Below the pieces are notes generated by a model. It searched no databases. It worked only from the letters and a program-made list of their open reading frames with translations, and was not told the origin of the DNA. A program made the translations under genes and the position numbers. 64,000 nucleotides of DNA from Tabrizicola sp. (GTDB lineage: Bacteria; Pseudomonadota; Alphaproteobacteria; Rhodobacterales; Rhodobacteraceae), in assembly GCF_016793705.1 (NCBI RefSeq), contig NZ_JAEULO010000068.1, forward strand, positions 227,533 through 291,532, written 5' to 3'. This document shows, piece after piece, positions 46,341-54,415 of the stretch. Positions within the stretch are counted from its first letter, which is position 1. Each line of letters begins with the position of its first letter.

Positions 46341-46886
46341 CTACCCCCGCCGATGCGTCGCCGCCACGCGCGAGATTTCCTCGTAGATGCCCGACAGCAG
46401 GTTCAGCGTCCGCGTCGCCTCGGCCAGGCGGTCGGAAAAGCCGGGCACGTTGGCCACCGCCTGCAACAACAGCCGCCGCCTGAGCGCGCCGTAGTCATCG
46501 GTCACGCGGCGCCCTTCGTCCGTCACCATATAGGTCACGCCCGACCGCCCCGCCCCCTTGCGCAGCACCAGCCCTGCGCCGATCAGCTTGCGCAGGGAAT
46601 ACTGGATGTTCGGCACGTCGTCGCGGTTGGTCAGCCGGGCGAGGTCCTTGATCGTCTTGGGCCGGTCATTCATGCGGATGATGTGCAGCAGCGCATTCTC
46701 CGGCCCGGTCGCCGCCAGATCACAGACCGAGGCCAGGCATTCCGACTGCCAGCGCCCGAATCCCTCGAAGGTCCGCATCAGCGCGAATTCCAGTTCGGTC
46801 GTGTCGACCTCGACCGCGCTTTCCGCCAGGTGCCAGCGCAGGTCGAGGCCGGGGGTTTCACCGGCATCATTTTGAGTTCGAACCAT
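46341..46886 (-). CDS. MarR-like winged-helix regulator
   Basis: 181-aa winged-helix DNA-binding protein. NALLHIIRMNDRPKTIKDLARLTNRDDVPN, IQYSLRKLIGAGLVLRK and SGVTYMVTDEGRRV (quoted in parts) form the HTH and wing of a MarR/YjhI-type fold; helices on both sides could dimerise. It is divergent from an LLM monooxygenase across 128 bp and is the obvious candidate to control it. Effector unknown. Confidence 0.82.
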   Translation of the reverse strand: MVRTQNDAGETPGLDLRWHLAESAVEVDTTELEFALMRTFEGFGRWQSECLASVCDLAATGPENALLHIIRMNDRPKTIKDLARLTNRDDVPNIQYSLRKLIGAGLVLRKGAGRSGVTYMVTDEGRRVTDDYGALRRRLLLQAVANVPGFSDRLAEATRTLNLLSGIYEEISRVAATHRRG

Positions 46887-46942
46887 TTTCTTCTCCCGCC
46901 GCCGCGCTCTGCCAGCCTGCGAAGTTTTGCCGCACCTGACGG

Positions 46943-46970
46943 TTGACGCAAATGGAATTTACGATAGACT
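46943..46970 (+). promoter_or_regulatory. candidate promoter of the LLM monooxygenase operon
   Basis: TTGACG (46943-46948), 16 bp, TAGACT (46965-46970) in the divergent gap, 45 nt before the start at 47015. The AT-rich stretch just after it is a plausible operator for the divergent regulator. Confidence 0.5.
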
Positions 46971-47014
46971 TTCAAACATAAAATATCACCAAAACCACAA
47001 CAGGGATCACCGAC

Positions 47015-48106
47015 ATGCCACACCACCCGATGCTCTCGGGCGACCGTTTCCGCTTGGGTACTTTTTCGACCAACTGCTCCTCGGGGATGACCCCCACCAA
47101 GGTGCCCGAACGCTGGGTCAACAGCTGGGACAACAACCTGAAGCTGGCGAAGATGCTGGACGAGGCCGGGATCGACTTCATGCTGCCGATCGCCCGCTGG
47201 ATCGGCTATGGCGGTGAAACCGATTTTCACGGCGGCGTGCTGGAGACGATGACCTGGGCCGCGGGCCTTCTGGCGGCGACGAAGAACATCGCAGTCTTCG
47301 CCACCATCCACACCGCGGCGAACCATCCGGTCGTGGTGGCCAAGCAGATCGCCACCATCGACCAGATCGGCCACGGCCGCGCGGGCCTCAACATCGTCGC
47401 GGGCTGGAACAAGCCGGAGTATGAGGCGCTTGGCCTCAGCCTGCCGGACGACCATGAAACCCGCTATGCCTATGCGCAGGAATGGTTCGACCTGGTGCAG
47501 AAGCTCTGGACCTCGGACGAACATTTCGACTGGGACGGCACCTATTTCAAAGCCAAGCGGGTGAAGGGCGACCCGAAGCCGATCCGCGGCTCGGTCCCGA
47601 TCATCAACGCGGCGGGCAGCCCGCAGGGGCGCGGCTTCGCCACCGACAACGCCGATTTCCTGTTCACCCCGGCCATCGACCTGGAGCGGTCGAAGGGCGA
47701 GATCGCCGAGCTCAAGGCACAGGCCGCCGCCAAAGGCCGCAAGGTCGACGTGCTGACTTTCTCCCACGTCATCTGCCGCCCGACCGAGGCCGAGGCGAAA
47801 GCCTATGCCGACTACACCGCCGTGCAGAACGCCGATACCGATGCGGTCGACAACCTGGTGCGGCTGCAGTTCGCCCATGCCCACAGCTTCCCGCATGACC
47901 TTCTGGCCCAGATCAAGCATCTCTTCGCGCTGGGGCATGGCGGCTACCCGCTGATCGGCACGCCGGATCTGGTGGCGGAAGGTATCCTGAAGCTGCACGC
48001 GACGGGCTTTGCGGGAACCACGCTGTCCTTCGTCGACTATGTCGAGGAGTTCCCCTATTTCCGCGACACTGTGCTGCCGAAGCTTCAGGCAGCGGGCATC
48101 CGCTAG
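47015..48106 (+). CDS. LLM-class FMN-dependent monooxygenase (RutA-like)
   Basis: 363-aa bacterial-luciferase-fold enzyme. RWIGYGGETDFHGGVLETMTW (part), ATIHTAANHPVVVAKQIATID and RAGLNIVAGWNKPEYEALG align with RutA-type pyrimidine oxygenase and related alkane-sulfonate/sulfone monooxygenases. It uses reduced FMN, supplied by the flavin reductase whose GTG overlaps its stop. The rest of a rut operon is missing, so the substrate is open. Confidence 0.88.
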   Translation: MPHHPMLSGDRFRLGTFSTNCSSGMTPTKVPERWVNSWDNNLKLAKMLDEAGIDFMLPIARWIGYGGETDFHGGVLETMTWAAGLLAATKNIAVFATIHTAANHPVVVAKQIATIDQIGHGRAGLNIVAGWNKPEYEALGLSLPDDHETRYAYAQEWFDLVQKLWTSDEHFDWDGTYFKAKRVKGDPKPIRGSVPIINAAGSPQGRGFATDNADFLFTPAIDLERSKGEIAELKAQAAAKGRKVDVLTFSHVICRPTEAEAKAYADYTAVQNADTDAVDNLVRLQFAHAHSFPHDLLAQIKHLFALGHGGYPLIGTPDLVAEGILKLHATGFAGTTLSFVDYVEEFPYFRDTVLPKLQAAGIR

Positions 48107-48591
48107 TGGACGCGAAAAGCTTCCGCGAGGCGACCAAGGCCTTCGTCGGCAATTGCAGCGTGATCACCGTGGGCGATGGTGACGAGGCTTCGGGCCTCGT
48201 CGTCACCTCGGTGATCTCGCCCTCGGCTGATCCGCCGCTGCTGTTGGCCGTGGTCAACCGCAGCGCCTCCAGCCACGGGTTGCTTCACAGCTATGGCCGC
48301 TTCGGCTGGTCCTCGCTGGGCCGGGCGCATCAGGCGGTGGCGGAGCGGTTCTCGGGCTTCGGGGGCGTGAAGGGCGCCGCGCGCTATGAGGGGGCGGAGT
48401 GGGAAACCGCCGTCACCGGCGCGCGGCTTCTGGTCGGCGCGCCTGCCGCCTTCGACTGCACGGTCGAGGAGATGATCGAACGCGACACCCATTCGATCCT
48501 GACCGGCCGGGTGCAGGCGGTCCGCACCACCCCCGGCGCCGGAGGGCTGGTCTACTGGAACGGGGCCTTCCGGGCGCTGGATCCCGCCTAG
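48106..48591 (+). CDS. NAD(P)H:flavin reductase family protein (RutF-like)
   Basis: 161-aa flavin reductase-like (split-barrel) protein. SVITVGDGDEASGLVVTSVISPSADPPLLLAVVNRS and HSILTGRVQAVR (in parts) fit the FMN-binding domain of two-component systems. It starts with GTG in a TAGTG overlap with the monooxygenase, so the two are made together. It should feed reduced FMN to its partner. Confidence 0.87.
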   Translation: MDAKSFREATKAFVGNCSVITVGDGDEASGLVVTSVISPSADPPLLLAVVNRSASSHGLLHSYGRFGWSSLGRAHQAVAERFSGFGGVKGAARYEGAEWETAVTGARLLVGAPAAFDCTVEEMIERDTHSILTGRVQAVRTTPGAGGLVYWNGAFRALDPA

Positions 48592-49235
48592 GGCTGCGGC
48601 TTCGGCGCGGGCGTGCCAAGCGCCCCGCCGGGCCGGGTGCCAAGCCCGCCGCCCGAACCGACGCCGCTGGTCTTCGGCTTGGTCAGGTCCGGCACCTTGG
48701 GCGGCGTCTTCACGCCGGGCGTCGTACCCAACACCTTGCCGCCGCCGCCTTGTCGCGCCAGGCAATCCTGCGCCTGCACCAGCGCCGGGCTGATCCCGTC
48801 CACGTCGAAACCGTCGTCGATCCCCATCCCCAGCATCCGCAGGTAGCGGCCGCTGTTCAGGAAATCCACCGTGGCCTGGATGCCGTCATAGGTGATTCCG
48901 CCATAGTCGGCGTCCCAGGCCTCGCCGTTGCCGATGGCGGGGATGCCGGTTTCCATCATCACCCACAGCTCGAACTTCTGGCCGGGCTGGAACTTCACGT
49001 CGGGCTGCCGAAGCAGGATCGACAGCGTGTCGTTGGGGTAAAGCCCGATCCACAGATCCTGCCCGTTCTGGTAGCTGACGGTGATGTAGCAATAGGAGAA
49101 CGCGCCGCGGTCGTCGGTGTAGGCCCCGCCGATCCAGTTGCCGGCCTCGAACTCCGACCCGGGGATTTCCCTGGATTGTGCGAGGGCCAGCGTCGGCGCA
49201 AGGGCGAGGGCGGCAGCGAGGGCAAGCGAGCGCAT
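48588..49235 (-). CDS. secreted hypothetical protein with Gly/Pro-rich tail
   Basis: 215-aa protein with signal peptide MRSLALAAALALAPTLALAQ, a globular middle (about 25-150: GNWIGGAYTDDRGAFSYC, LWIGLYPNDTLSILL) and a Pro/Gly/Lys-rich disordered tail. It resembles exported unnamed proteins of Rhodobacteraceae. Convergent with the flavin reductase, sharing 4 nt. Function unknown. Confidence 0.75.
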   Translation of the reverse strand: MRSLALAAALALAPTLALAQSREIPGSEFEAGNWIGGAYTDDRGAFSYCYITVSYQNGQDLWIGLYPNDTLSILLRQPDVKFQPGQKFELWVMMETGIPAIGNGEAWDADYGGITYDGIQATVDFLNSGRYLRMLGMGIDDGFDVDGISPALVQAQDCLARQGGGGKVLGTTPGVKTPPKVPDLTKPKTSGVGSGGGLGTRPGGALGTPAPKPQP

Positions 49236-49360
49236 GGGGCGGTTCCTGAGCAGGTTTCGACGATCAGAATGACGGCGCGGGGCGCATCGCGCAAGTCAGG
49301 CTTTCCGCAACAATGACGCAGCATTGACCGGAGGCGCTGCCCAAGGTAGCGCTTGCGGCG

Positions 49361-50047
49361 ATGACCCGGACCCGCCCGCCTTTCCTTGACGGCCTTGCCG
49401 CCAGCCTGCCCATCGTCATGGGCTATTTCCCCATCGCCTTCTCCTTCGGCGTTGCCGCCACCCAGGCGGGCTTCACCGGGCTGGAGGCCTTTGCGCTCTC
49501 GCTGATCATCTACGCCGGGGCCTCGCAATTCCTGGCGCTGGCGCTCCTGTCCTCGGGCGCGCCGGTGCTGGTTGCCGCCTTCACGCTGATCGCGATGAAC
49601 CTGCGCCACGTCCTTTACGGTCCCGCCCTGATGCGCGAGGCGGGCGAGGGCGCGACCCGCCGCCATGCCTGGGCCTGGGCCTGGGGCCTGACGGACGAGG
49701 TCTTCGGTCAGGCTTTGGGCGCGCTGGCGCGAGGGCAGCGGTTTTCCGAACCCTATATGTTCGGTCTCGGCCTTGGCGCCTATGCCTCCTGGGTCTCGGG
49801 TACCGTGGTCGGCGCCTATGCCGGGGGTGGCGCGCTGGAGGGCTGGCCCGCGGTGAACGCGGGGTTGGGTTTCATGCTGCCCGCCCTCTTCCTCGCGCTT
49901 CTCCTGTCGATCCTGAACCGGCGGCAGCTGCCGGTGATCGTGGTGGCGGGGTCGGTGACGGTGGTGGCCACGCTGGCGATCAGCGCGACCAGCGGCATCC
50001 TTCTGGGAATGCTGGCCGGGGCGGTGGCGGGGGTCCTGCGCAAATGA
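49361..50047 (+). CDS. azlC: AzlC family branched-chain amino acid exporter large subunit, second copy
   Basis: 228-aa protein. GLAASLPIVMGYFPIAFSFGVAATQAGF, IYAGASQFLALALL and MNLRHVLYGPALM (parts) are AzlC signatures. It overlaps the following azlD by 4 nt. It is not close in sequence to the 32-kb copy, so the two pairs may export different amino acids. Confidence 0.9.
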   Translation: MTRTRPPFLDGLAASLPIVMGYFPIAFSFGVAATQAGFTGLEAFALSLIIYAGASQFLALALLSSGAPVLVAAFTLIAMNLRHVLYGPALMREAGEGATRRHAWAWAWGLTDEVFGQALGALARGQRFSEPYMFGLGLGAYASWVSGTVVGAYAGGGALEGWPAVNAGLGFMLPALFLALLLSILNRRQLPVIVVAGSVTVVATLAISATSGILLGMLAGAVAGVLRK

Positions 50048-50367
50048 GCTGGGACCTGCTGACCGTCGCCCTGATGGCCGGGGCCGCGAACTGGGCCTTC
50101 CGCGCCCTGCCGATCCTCGCGCGGATGGAGCGGGTGGCCGCCTCGGGCTGGCTGGGCCGCTTCCTCGCCTCGACCGGCCCGGCAGCCATCGGCACGCTTT
50201 TCGTCGCGGCGATCCTGCCCTCGCTGGTGCCCGACCTCGCCCGCCTCCTGCCGGTGATCGTCGGCACGCTGGCGGTGCTGGCGGTCTGGTTCACCCGCAA
50301 GTCCGTCGTGCTCGCCACGCTGGCCGGGGCGCTGGCGCATGGTGCGACGACCTGGACCCTCGGCTGA
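50044..50367 (+). CDS. azlD: AzlD family small subunit, second copy
   Basis: 107-aa membrane protein with about four helices; NWAFRALPILARMERV and GPAAIGTLFVAAILPSLVPD resemble AzlD. ATGA overlap with azlC. A short gap of 54 nt leads to the DUF3775 gene. Confidence 0.85.
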   Translation: MSWDLLTVALMAGAANWAFRALPILARMERVAASGWLGRFLASTGPAAIGTLFVAAILPSLVPDLARLLPVIVGTLAVLAVWFTRKSVVLATLAGALAHGATTWTLG

Positions 50368-50421
50368 TGCTTGCGCGCTGCCGCCCATTGCGCGACCATG
50401 CCTGAAACGAAGGAGACCGCC

Positions 50422-50739
50422 ATGTTCGAGATCAGCCCGCAGAAGGTGGTGCATGTGATCTACCTGGCCCGCGAAACGGGGGCGGGGGATGCCGAGCTGC
50501 ACGCCTTCATCGACGCGCTGAACGATGACGATAAGGCGCAGCTGACGGCGGTCGCCTGGGTCGGTCGCGGCGCGTTCGAGCCCGAGGATTTCGACGAGGC
50601 GGTGGCAACGGCGCTGGCCGAGGCGACGACGCCCACGGCGGACTACCTGATGGGCATGCCGCACCTGGCCGAGAACCTGGAAGCGGGCCTTGAAGCGCTG
50701 GGCGTCGACGTGGCGGGCGAGGAAGAGGATTTCCTCTGA
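50422..50739 (+). CDS. DUF3775 protein
   Basis: 105-aa acidic protein. MFEISPQKVVHVIYLARE, DDDKAQLTAVAWVGRG and TADYLMGMPHLAENLEAGLEALG are the DUF3775 pattern. No known function; strongly conserved in alphaproteobacteria. ATG 50422 follows AAGGAGA; the longer frame is not needed. Confidence 0.88.
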   Translation: MFEISPQKVVHVIYLARETGAGDAELHAFIDALNDDDKAQLTAVAWVGRGAFEPEDFDEAVATALAEATTPTADYLMGMPHLAENLEAGLEALGVDVAGEEEDFL

Positions 50740-50800
50740 CGCCCTTGCGCGCGGGTCGGGCGCAGCACATCTTCAAGGCTTGAAAGATGTGGGGAACACC

Positions 50801-51244
50801 ATGCCCGTGGTTGATGCCGTGAAACTGACCTGCGCCACCTGCGGCCAGTCAAACCGCGTGCCGGTCGCCCGGCTGGCGGACAGCCCGAAATGCGGGGTTT
50901 GCGGTGCGGTGCTGCTGGATGGCGGCGTGGCCGAACTGGATGCCGCGACGCATGACAAGGTGACGCAGGGTGATGGCCTGCCGGTGCTGGTCGACTACTG
51001 GGCGCCCTGGTGCGGCCCCTGCCGGATGATGGCCCCTGAATTCGCCAAGGCCGCCAGGACGCTGGCTCCGGGCGTGCGGCTGATGAAGCTGAACACCGAG
51101 GACCATCCGCAGGTCTCCGCCCGCGCGGGCATCCGCGGCATTCCGGCGCTGATCCTTTACCGCAAGGGCCGCGAGATCGCGCGCCTCGCAGGTGCGCGCC
51201 CGGCGGCGGACATTATCGCCTTCGTGCGTGACCATGCCCAATGA
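50801..51244 (+). CDS. trxC: thioredoxin 2 (zinc-containing)
   Basis: 147-aa thioredoxin with an extra N-terminal zinc ribbon (CATC ... CGVC) as in TrxC, then the thioredoxin fold with active site [12 protein letters not shown] and the cis-Pro loop RGIPALILY. Cytoplasmic disulfide reductase for oxidative stress. The open frame reaches upstream into the preceding gene; ATG 50801 starts the zinc domain. Confidence 0.92.
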   Translation: MPVVDAVKLTCATCGQSNRVPVARLADSPKCGVCGAVLLDGGVAELDAATHDKVTQGDGLPVLVDYWAPWCGPCRMMAPEFAKAARTLAPGVRLMKLNTEDHPQVSARAGIRGIPALILYRKGREIARLAGARPAADIIAFVRDHAQ

Positions 51245-51304
51245 AGCCGCGTCGGACCCGGCTTGACTCTCCCCCCGATTTGCGATGAATACGGCGGCGC
51301 GGAT

Positions 51305-51380
51305 GGGGCAGTAGCTCAGTTGGGAGAGCGTATCGTTCGCAATGATAAGGTCAGGGGTTCGATCCCCCTCTGCTCCACCA
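51305..51380 (+). tRNA. tRNA-Ala (CGC)
   Basis: 76-nt cloverleaf with encoded CCA. Acceptor GGGGCAG/CTGCTCC, D arm GCTC/GAGC, anticodon stem TATCG/TGATA (one G-T), loop TTCGCAA with anticodon CGC (51338-51340), T stem AGGGG/CCCCT. It reads GCG alanine codons. It marks the end of the core region; tRNA 3' ends are common integration sites. Confidence 0.93.
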
Positions 51381-51383
51381 ATC

Positions 51384-51409
51384 TCCATTGATTTTTTTGA
51401 AAAAAATGG
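51384..51409 (+). terminator. terminator after tRNA-Ala
   Basis: CCATT...AATGG with internal TTTTTTT/AAAAAAA pairing right after the CCA end, an AT-rich hairpin typical of a tRNA transcript end. The rest of 51410-51662 holds direct repeats CCCGCCTAA (51426-51434 and 51438-51446) and AGAAC-N7-GTTCT (51450-51466); no gene seen. Confidence 0.55.
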
Positions 51410-51662
51410 GGGCTCTTGCGCTGTACCCGCCTAAGCGCCCGCCTAATTCAGAACGCTTAAGGTTCTACTCTGGCAGCTCTCGTGGACGAGTTGCGCTGCC
51501 TTTGAGGCGGGCCGGACGACCGGTTGTTACCGGCGAATAGCAGACACAGATCGACTCCCGTAAAGGTTGCAGATTCTGAACACAGTCGCGTCACTCTCTC
51601 ACCCCTTTTCCCGGACAACACACCCGGACATCGATCAACCGTGTCTAGGAAGAAGTCCTCAA

Positions 51663-51995
51663 ATGAATGTAAAGACAGTCTCGCTCGTTGGTGTGCTCTT
51701 GCTTTCGGCGTGTGCCAAGCAGCCCGACCAAATCGCCGCCGTCGAGGTGGGGGCGGACTCTTACTCGCGCCATTCGTGCAAGCAGTTGGTTTCTGAGAAG
51801 ACCAAGATTTCGCAGGAACTGGACAACCTCAGCGCCCGGCAGAAGTCTGCTGCCAGCGGTGATGCTTGGGGTGTTTTCCTGCTTGGTTTGCCGCTCTCCA
51901 GCATGTCGGGTGGCGACCAAGAGGCGCTGATTGCAGTCGCCAAGGGCAAGGTGCAGGCTATTGACCGTCAGATCGTGGCCAAAGGCTGCCGTTAA
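51663..51995 (+). CDS. small lipoprotein, unknown function
   Basis: 110 aa with signal peptide MNVKTVSLVGVLLLSAC (lipobox LLSAC), a helical charged middle (SCKQLVSEKTKISQELDN) that can form a coiled coil, a short hydrophobic stretch GVFLLGLPLSSMSGGDQ and a C-terminal helix ending GCR. Similar lipoproteins occur widely in Rhodobacterales and phages; unnamed. ATG 51663 is chosen from the signal; open frame runs upstream. Confidence 0.72.
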   Translation: MNVKTVSLVGVLLLSACAKQPDQIAAVEVGADSYSRHSCKQLVSEKTKISQELDNLSARQKSAASGDAWGVFLLGLPLSSMSGGDQEALIAVAKGKVQAIDRQIVAKGCR

Positions 51996-52055
51996 CGGAG
52001 GCCGTGAAGGAACCCCAACACCAGCGATTTAGCCACCATGCAACTCCGCTACAAA

Positions 52056-52080
52056 GAAAAGCCCCGCGCGACGCGGGGCT
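52056..52080 (-). terminator. terminator of the 52-53 kb minus-strand operon
   Basis: 9-bp perfect stem AGCCCCGCG / CGCGGGGCT (52060-52068 and 52072-52080); on the minus strand it ends in TTTTC, right for the gene at 52111-52875. Confidence 0.75.
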
Positions 52081-52110
52081 AGTTCCGGGGAAGGGTCCGG
52101 GATGGTGGGT

Positions 52111-52875
52111 TTAGGCTGCTGCCTTCAGGTAAGTCTCAATCGTGGCATCTGGGCGAATGATCGGCGCAACACTGGAGATTAGCTGAAGCTTCGGCCCGAC
52201 CATTTCGGGCGTAGGTGTTACAGCGATAAGGCGTGGAGCTTGTTCCAGCCGGGACAGGTCAGAAAGCTTTGTGAATGTCGCGGCTATCGAGATCGGATCC
52301 TTGGTGAACATGTCGAACACCAGTAGACCACGATCAGTCTTTACCACAGCGTCCACTTCATACTCGGCAGTAGAAGCCCCGATCATCCCCGCGTGGTGCT
52401 GGACCTCGGCATTTGGGAAGGCCATGCCGATCCGCTCATACAGGGTGTTAATGGTGCTGGCGGCCTTTGCGCGGGCCGCGCGGGCGATGGCCTCATCCAC
52501 CACTTCCTTGATCAGGCTGGCCATGGCGACAATCGCCCCGTGCAGTCTTTCTGCGCCGACGCGAATGAAAAGCATGGAGTGACCGTCGAACAGCGCGCCA
52601 TAGGGCGTAATCTTGGCGCGCGCCACGGCTCCGAACGTGCGTTCGCTGACCATGGCCAAGGTGGCCTCGAAGTGGGCGGTTCCATCGTCGGAGACCATGA
52701 ACGTCCCACCTGGCTCTGCCCAGACAGAAACGTCGACCATGGACCCGGTGCAAAGAGTGACCGGCATAGAAATACGATAGCGCCCGCCAACGGCATCCAA
52801 GGACACCAGCCGGGCGACAGCTGCATCGACTGCAACGTCAACGCCCTTCAGATGAGTGTGGTTCGGGGTTCCCAT
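52111..52875 (-). CDS. hypothetical protein, weak DUF1828-like N-terminus
   Basis: 254-aa soluble protein. The start (KGVDVAVDAAVARLVSLD, ISMPVTLCTGSMVDVSVWAE, GTFMVSDDGTAHFEA) weakly resembles the DUF1828 fold. The C-terminal part (AEYEVDAVVKTDRGLLVFDM, then SIAATFTKLSDLSRLEQAPRLIAVTP) is less clear and could be nuclease-like (D...ExK-type spacing is not convincing). Its start lies inside the end of the upstream gene, so the two are coupled. Defence or addiction roles are possible but unproven. Confidence 0.7.
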   Translation of the reverse strand: MGTPNHTHLKGVDVAVDAAVARLVSLDAVGGRYRISMPVTLCTGSMVDVSVWAEPGGTFMVSDDGTAHFEATLAMVSERTFGAVARAKITPYGALFDGHSMLFIRVGAERLHGAIVAMASLIKEVVDEAIARAARAKAASTINTLYERIGMAFPNAEVQHHAGMIGASTAEYEVDAVVKTDRGLLVFDMFTKDPISIAATFTKLSDLSRLEQAPRLIAVTPTPEMVGPKLQLISSVAPIIRPDATIETYLKAAA

Positions 52876-53363
52876 GGCGGTACTGGCATGTCCTTCAGGT
52901 TCTGAATATGGAGCAATTCGCCCGCTTGTGCTAGAAGATCGTCAAGATTGTCTGGGATCGGGTCCAAGGGTAACGCGACTGGCAAGTCGTATCCTCGGTC
53001 AAAAAGTTCATCGAAGCCAAAGAGATAGTGCAGTTCTGGGTCGTGGAAGTGTGTCCGACCTGCATCAACGAAGCGATGCGGGCCACACCCGGCCAACGTG
53101 TTTCCGTGTCCTAGGCCACGCCAATCCACCCTGGCGATGCATCTCGGTCTCAGCTTGATTTCGGCGAGAAGGTTGAGGGCCATCCGCTCGTCGGGCCGCT
53201 CTGGCGCGCACATGGCCATGAAGGTAACGCCGCTCATGATGAAGCCATCCGCTTCCAAGCTGCCCGTTAGGCGCAGCGTGTCGTTGACGGGCTTCCATGA
53301 CGAGAAGGCAAGGACACGCTTCGGTGCATTTACCGCCGCACAGATGTCCTTAAGGCTTTTCAA
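52848..53363 (-). CDS. hypothetical protein coupled to the DUF1828-like gene
   Basis: 171-aa acidic protein, no signal peptide or membrane segment. LRLTGSLEADGFIMSGVTF, RPDERMALNLLAEI and HRFVDAGRTHFHDPELHYLFGFDELF are distinctive but unknown to me; the His/Asp content (HFHDPELH) might bind metal. It overlaps the next gene by 28 nt. Together they form a two-gene unit in the accessory region. Confidence 0.72.
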   Translation of the reverse strand: MKSLKDICAAVNAPKRVLAFSSWKPVNDTLRLTGSLEADGFIMSGVTFMAMCAPERPDERMALNLLAEIKLRPRCIARVDWRGLGHGNTLAGCGPHRFVDAGRTHFHDPELHYLFGFDELFDRGYDLPVALPLDPIPDNLDDLLAQAGELLHIQNLKDMPVPPWEPRTTLI

Positions 53364-53373
53364 CGCCCGCGCC

Positions 53374-53568
53374 TCACGGGTTCTTCTCCGCTTCCACCAT
53401 CGCCGCCCAAGCCTTATCCCCCAGCACGATCCGCAGAACCGCGTCCACTGTCGGCAGGTAGCTCACCCACATGGGGCCGCCGTCGAACATGACGTCTGGC
53501 GGGTGGCCTTCGAGGTTGCAAAGGGCGCGAGCGGCGCGCTCGCGGGGGGATTTGGGGCGGGAAGTCAT
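53374..53568 (-). CDS. small hypothetical protein
   Basis: 64 aa, starting MTSRPKSPRERAARALCNLEGHPPD and ending VLGDKAWAAMVEAEKNP (in parts). The pattern RAARALCxLxGxPPDxxFDGxPMW is frequent in small phage and integrative-element proteins. Same strand, 10 nt before the 171-aa gene, so probably the first gene of that operon. Confidence 0.6.
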   Translation of the reverse strand: MTSRPKSPRERAARALCNLEGHPPDVMFDGGPMWVSYLPTVDAVLRIVLGDKAWAAMVEAEKNP

Positions 53569-53714
53569 GGCGGCCAGAGAGCTTTCGTCGGATCGTCTGC
53601 TGTGGCTGAAACTGACTCAGTCGCAACGCACCCGTCCAGTGCTTTTGTTTGGCATCTGCGACCGGGGCGCTGGTCGCAGGGGGGAAGGTCTATAGGCGCC
53701 ACCTGCGCAAATGG

Positions 53715-53740
53715 AAAAGCCCCGCGCTGGGCGGGGCGTT
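53715..53740 (-). terminator. terminator of the 55.3-53.8 kb minus operon
   Basis: GCCCCGC (53719-53725) / GCGGGGC (53731-53737); minus-strand side ends in TTTTCC. It separates the repressed small-gene operon (55292 to 53790) from the next minus-strand genes. Confidence 0.75.
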
Positions 53741-53789
53741 TCGTCGCTGTGAGGGCCAATGCCGGGATTGGTAGTTTGACAGGTGATGG

Positions 53790-54218
53790 TCAGGTGTCCG
53801 CGCATCCGTATTCTGCTTCGCGTGCAATCCTCTTGGCGTTGCCGAGAATGGCGCTGAGATGGTCCAGATCGCGGGACAAGAGTTCCAGCGCCCACATAAC
53901 CTGATCCGCAAACCAGAGCAGCGCATCACGATCCGGCCCCGGATTGGCGGTATCCAAGTCCCGGATCATCGGACGCAGTGCCTTGGCCATGTGCAAGGCT
54001 TCCTCGAACTTGCCGGGATAGGTCGCGCCGTTCGGGTGCATAAGCCTAAGGGCTGCATCTACAATGGCCTCTGGATCTGTTGGAAGCGTGGCTTCAAACG
54101 CTGCTTGCCGTTGCCGCAACGCGTCAACTTTCGCGCGGTTGTCGTTGAGAATGAACTCTGCGCAAAGGGCGTAGCCCTCTACCTGCTCGTTCTCCCAAAG
54201 AGAGACGGGCCGCGTCAT
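53790..54218 (-). CDS. small hypothetical island protein
   Basis: 142-aa helical protein with no recognised motif (KVDALRQRQAAFEATLPTDP, MAKALRPMIRDLDTANPGPD, LLSRDLDHLSAILGNA). ATG 54218 overlaps the upstream 66-aa gene stop by 4 nt. Last gene before the terminator at 53715; the open frame continues upstream in a non-coding fashion. Confidence 0.65.
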   Translation of the reverse strand: MTRPVSLWENEQVEGYALCAEFILNDNRAKVDALRQRQAAFEATLPTDPEAIVDAALRLMHPNGATYPGKFEEALHMAKALRPMIRDLDTANPGPDRDALLWFADQVMWALELLSRDLDHLSAILGNAKRIAREAEYGCADT

Positions 54219-54415
54219 GCATCCTCCTCCGGCAGGTTGGTGCTGTCCAAGCCCAACTGCAGCTCTTTCACCAGCGTGTAGATTTCCCCGACAAGAACGA
54301 AGCCAAGGTTTTCCCGTTCCGGGCGACCGAAGCAGGCAGACAATGCGCCCGACAAGCATTCGGCGAGATTGGCGGTCTGTTGCAGTTCGTGGAAGTAGGC
54401 TTGCCGATCGTTCAT
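54215..54415 (-). CDS. small hypothetical island protein
   Basis: 66 aa, MNDRQAYFHELQQTANLAEC then PERENLGFVLVGEIYTLVKEL; helical. Its ATG overlaps the upstream gene and its stop overlaps the downstream one (ATGA both sides), which strongly suggests a real translationally coupled gene. Unknown function. Confidence 0.65.
   Translation of the reverse strand: MNDRQAYFHELQQTANLAECLSGALSACFGRPERENLGFVLVGEIYTLVKELQLGLDSTNLPEEDA

Noticed and set aside
51450-51466. AGAAC-N7-GTTCT as a LexA box
   Set aside because: The arms are inverted, while the alphaproteobacterial LexA site needs a direct GTTC-N7-GTTC repeat, and no damage gene follows at promoter distance.
53565-53759. 64-aa minus-strand frame with an ATGA-type overlap to the gene at 53374-53568
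   Set aside because: It would start with TTG and run through the terminator at 53715-53740; its sequence is low in helical or conserved pattern.
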